A stretch of 5,633 nt of DNA from Thermoplasmatota archaeon (GTDB taxonomy: Archaea > Thermoplasmatota > Penumbrarchaeia > Penumbrarchaeales > Penumbrarchaeaceae): assembly GCA_016929175.1 (NCBI GenBank), contig JAFGJI010000258.1, forward strand, positions 1-5,633, in the 5' to 3' direction. The first letter of the stretch is position 1. Each line of letters opens with the position of its first letter. Under the pieces are notes generated by a model, which saw only the letters and a program-made list of their open reading frames with translations, did no database searches and had not been told where the DNA came from. Both the position numbers and the translations under genes were made by a program. This document shows, one piece after another, positions 4,121 to 5,633 of the stretch.

Positions 4121-5633
4121 TTACTCTGTTGATGTGAACGTGACGGGGGGCTCCTCCGAGCGAAGATCGGTGTTGTACATGTCCCAGACCGCCACATCCT
4201 GAACGGTCCCTTCGATCACCTTGTTCGCCCTTAGTCTGTACTGGAAGGTGATGGTGGACCCCTGGTCCAGACTCTCGATGTATACGATGCACTGTCTGTC
4301 GGAGAGTTCGAAGTAATCGATGGTCCCCTCCTCATCCAGCGCCGAGAGGTCAGAAGCCTCGAAGGAAAAGCCGACCGGGGCTCTGAGATCGATGACGACC
4401 ATCCTCACCTGGACTGCATCGCCATTGTATGTTAGCGTGACGCTTGCGGTGATGTGGTCGTTGACCTTGATGCTCGTCGTATCATAGGTGACGGTCAGAT
4501 CAAGCTCCTCCGGATCGTCCTCCCCCGCGATATTCCATGGCAGGTACTGCTCGAGGTATACCTGGTACATGACGTTCCCGGCCCCTTTCGAGGTGAGCCT
4601 TACGTCCATGGTATCGGCAAGATATCCTCTGAGGTCCACCAGGAAGGTCATGTCCTTGTTGTCCTCGTCCATTGTTATGGTGTCTATCTCGATGTCGTTC
4701 AGATATATCTTGACCTCGAGCTCATCTATGCTGAACTTGCCAAAGGACTTCAGTGCCTGGAATGCGACCACCGTATCCTGGGTGGAAGAGAAACCTCCCA
4801 GGTTGGAGCGGTGGTTCAGAAGATAACTTACGGCCTTCTGGGTGATTCCCATGCAGCCTCCCCTTGCCTCGAGCGCCATTATGGCATATCCCGTGCACTC
4901 GATGGTCTTGCCGTTCGACCATCTTCCGTAGTATCCATCCTCACCGTCGGAGATCATGCTGTTGTCAGTGGACCAGTAGATATCGCCATTCTCATCTGTC
5001 TTTGCAAGTTCAGAGAGCCGGGATGCAAGATCGCTCCTTGTCTGCGTATCGCCCATTCCCATCTCGAGGGCGATAAGGGAGAGTGAGAGGGTGTACGGGT
5101 CGTCCCAGTTCTCGGATGCCCTCACGTTGCCGGAGATGTACGACATCGCCTTTGTTATGATGCCTGAGGATCTGTCGTATCCCGAATAGAGCAGCGCTCT
5201 CGTGATATATGCGGTGGTGGAGACCTTCTTCGCCTGCAGTATGGGATTCGTTGTCTCGTAGAGCCCCCAGTCGGGGAACCTGAAGCTTCCGTCGCTCTCC
5301 TGCTGCAGGGACAACCACAGCTGCATGTCCGAGATTATCTTTGGATCGACAACGAAACCCGCGTCAATGGCATCCTGGAAGGTCAGCAGGCCCCAAGAGG
5401 TCAGCCAGGGGTGCACATCCTGGTCCCCCGGGAACCATACGATGCCTCTCCCCGGATCGTTCTTCCCTTCGATCAGGTACATCAGTTCATGCTGGATACC
5501 CTGGGTGCACATCTGTTCGAACCTCAGGAGGTCCTCGGCCATGATGTCACCCTCCTGGGCCTGGTCGTAGGCAAGTATGTCCACCGACAGGGTGGACATC
5601 GACTGCTCCCCGCAGCCGGAAACGAATTGGATA
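4121..5633 (-). CDS. Alpha-2-macroglobulin-like protein, C-terminal part with thioester and receptor-binding-type domains
   Basis: The gene is cut at the window edge; 503 C-terminal residues are visible (first complete codon ends at 5632), and the frame continues beyond base 5633. The first residues read IQFVSGCGEQSMSTLS, the intact thioester motif at 5603-5617, in which Cys and Gln form the reactive bond. The thioester domain follows: HPWLTSWGLLTFQDA (about 74-88), LQQESDGSFRF (109-119), STTAYITRALL (138-148), IECTGYAIMALE (244-255) and GGFSSTQDTVVAFQAL (279-294), each matching animal and bacterial macroglobulins in order. A receptor-binding-type domain ends the protein (about 406-501: VVIDLRAPVGFSFE, YIESLDQGSTITFQYRLRA, VAVWDMYNTDLRSEEPPV). 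Macroglobulins trap proteases by a conformational change and covalent capture; an exported, defensive or protective role is likely. No C-terminal anchor is present. ATG 5597-5599 is internal, not the start, because the essential GCGEQ lies before it. Confidence 0.95.
   Translation of the reverse strand, partial: IQFVSGCGEQSMSTLSVDILAYDQAQEGDIMAEDLLRFEQMCTQGIQHELMYLIEGKNDPGRGIVWFPGDQDVHPWLTSWGLLTFQDAIDAGFVVDPKIISDMQLWLSLQQESDGSFRFPDWGLYETTNPILQAKKVSTTAYITRALLYSGYDRSSGIITKAMSYISGNVRASENWDDPYTLSLSLIALEMGMGDTQTRSDLASRLSELAKTDENGDIYWSTDNSMISDGEDGYYGRWSNGKTIECTGYAIMALEARGGCMGITQKAVSYLLNHRSNLGGFSSTQDTVVAFQALKSFGKFSIDELEVKIYLNDIEIDTITMDEDNKDMTFLVDLRGYLADTMDVRLTSKGAGNVMYQVYLEQYLPWNIAGEDDPEELDLTVTYDTTSIKVNDHITASVTLTYNGDAVQVRMVVIDLRAPVGFSFEASDLSALDEEGTIDYFELSDRQCIVYIESLDQGSTITFQYRLRANKVIEGTVQDVAVWDMYNTDLRSEEPPVTFTSTE

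Noticed and set aside
3964..4197. 77-codon minus-strand ORF overlapping the end of the macroglobulin gene
   Set aside because: It is out of frame with the macroglobulin C-terminus, has no ribosome binding site, and covers two hairpins; it reads as a shadow.
4454..5086. 210-codon plus-strand ORF inside the macroglobulin gene
   Set aside because: The minus strand over this stretch carries unmistakable thioester-domain motifs; the plus-strand product has no recognisable features.

Overview
The window looks archaeal, most plausibly from Candidatus Thermoplasmatota or a close relative. Four signs point that way: AT-rich TATA-like boxes about 26 bases before probable transcript starts; ribosome binding sites of the GGAGG/GTGAT type; Arg codons often AGG/AGA with Ile ATC; and a large secreted protein that ends in 'DDDNDGVPDIEDEFPHDP'-type calcium repeats plus one membrane helix, a design common in that group. 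The phylum is an inference; no rRNA or marker gene is present.

Layout. On the left, a minus-strand pair reads towards base 1: lemA (268-837), then 12 bases later the start of an exported TPM-domain (YgcG-like) protein that is cut by the window edge (1-255). A 124-base divergent promoter region (838-961) separates this pair from a plus-strand gene (962-3592) for an 876-residue surface protein. That protein has a signal peptide, an EF-hand loop, PKD/Ig-like domains, an unrecognised middle region, thrombospondin type 3-like repeats and a C-terminal membrane anchor. A 32-base inverted repeat across its stop codon and a hairpin with a T run probably end the transcript.

The 528 bases between 3593 and 4120 contain no large gene but are not empty. 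They hold a strong TATA-like box, a hairpin that coincides with an 8-codon upstream ORF, and a 59-codon ORF with a good GGAGGG ribosome binding site. That site is perfectly complementary, as part of a 10-base arm, to a stretch inside the same ORF, and further nested arms lie between. This is either a self-regulated small gene or a structured RNA of about 290 bases. Two more hairpins lie between it and the end of the next gene.

On the right (4121-5633, minus strand) is the C-terminal 503 residues of an alpha-2-macroglobulin-like protein. It begins just inside the thioester motif GCGEQ and runs through the thioester domain to a complete receptor-binding-type domain. Its N-terminal half lies outside the window.

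All three large, recognisable products other than LemA are exported or predicted to be so, and LemA is membrane anchored, so the window is a cell-envelope neighbourhood. Nothing in it shows that these genes act in one pathway; only lemA and the TPM gene look like an operon.
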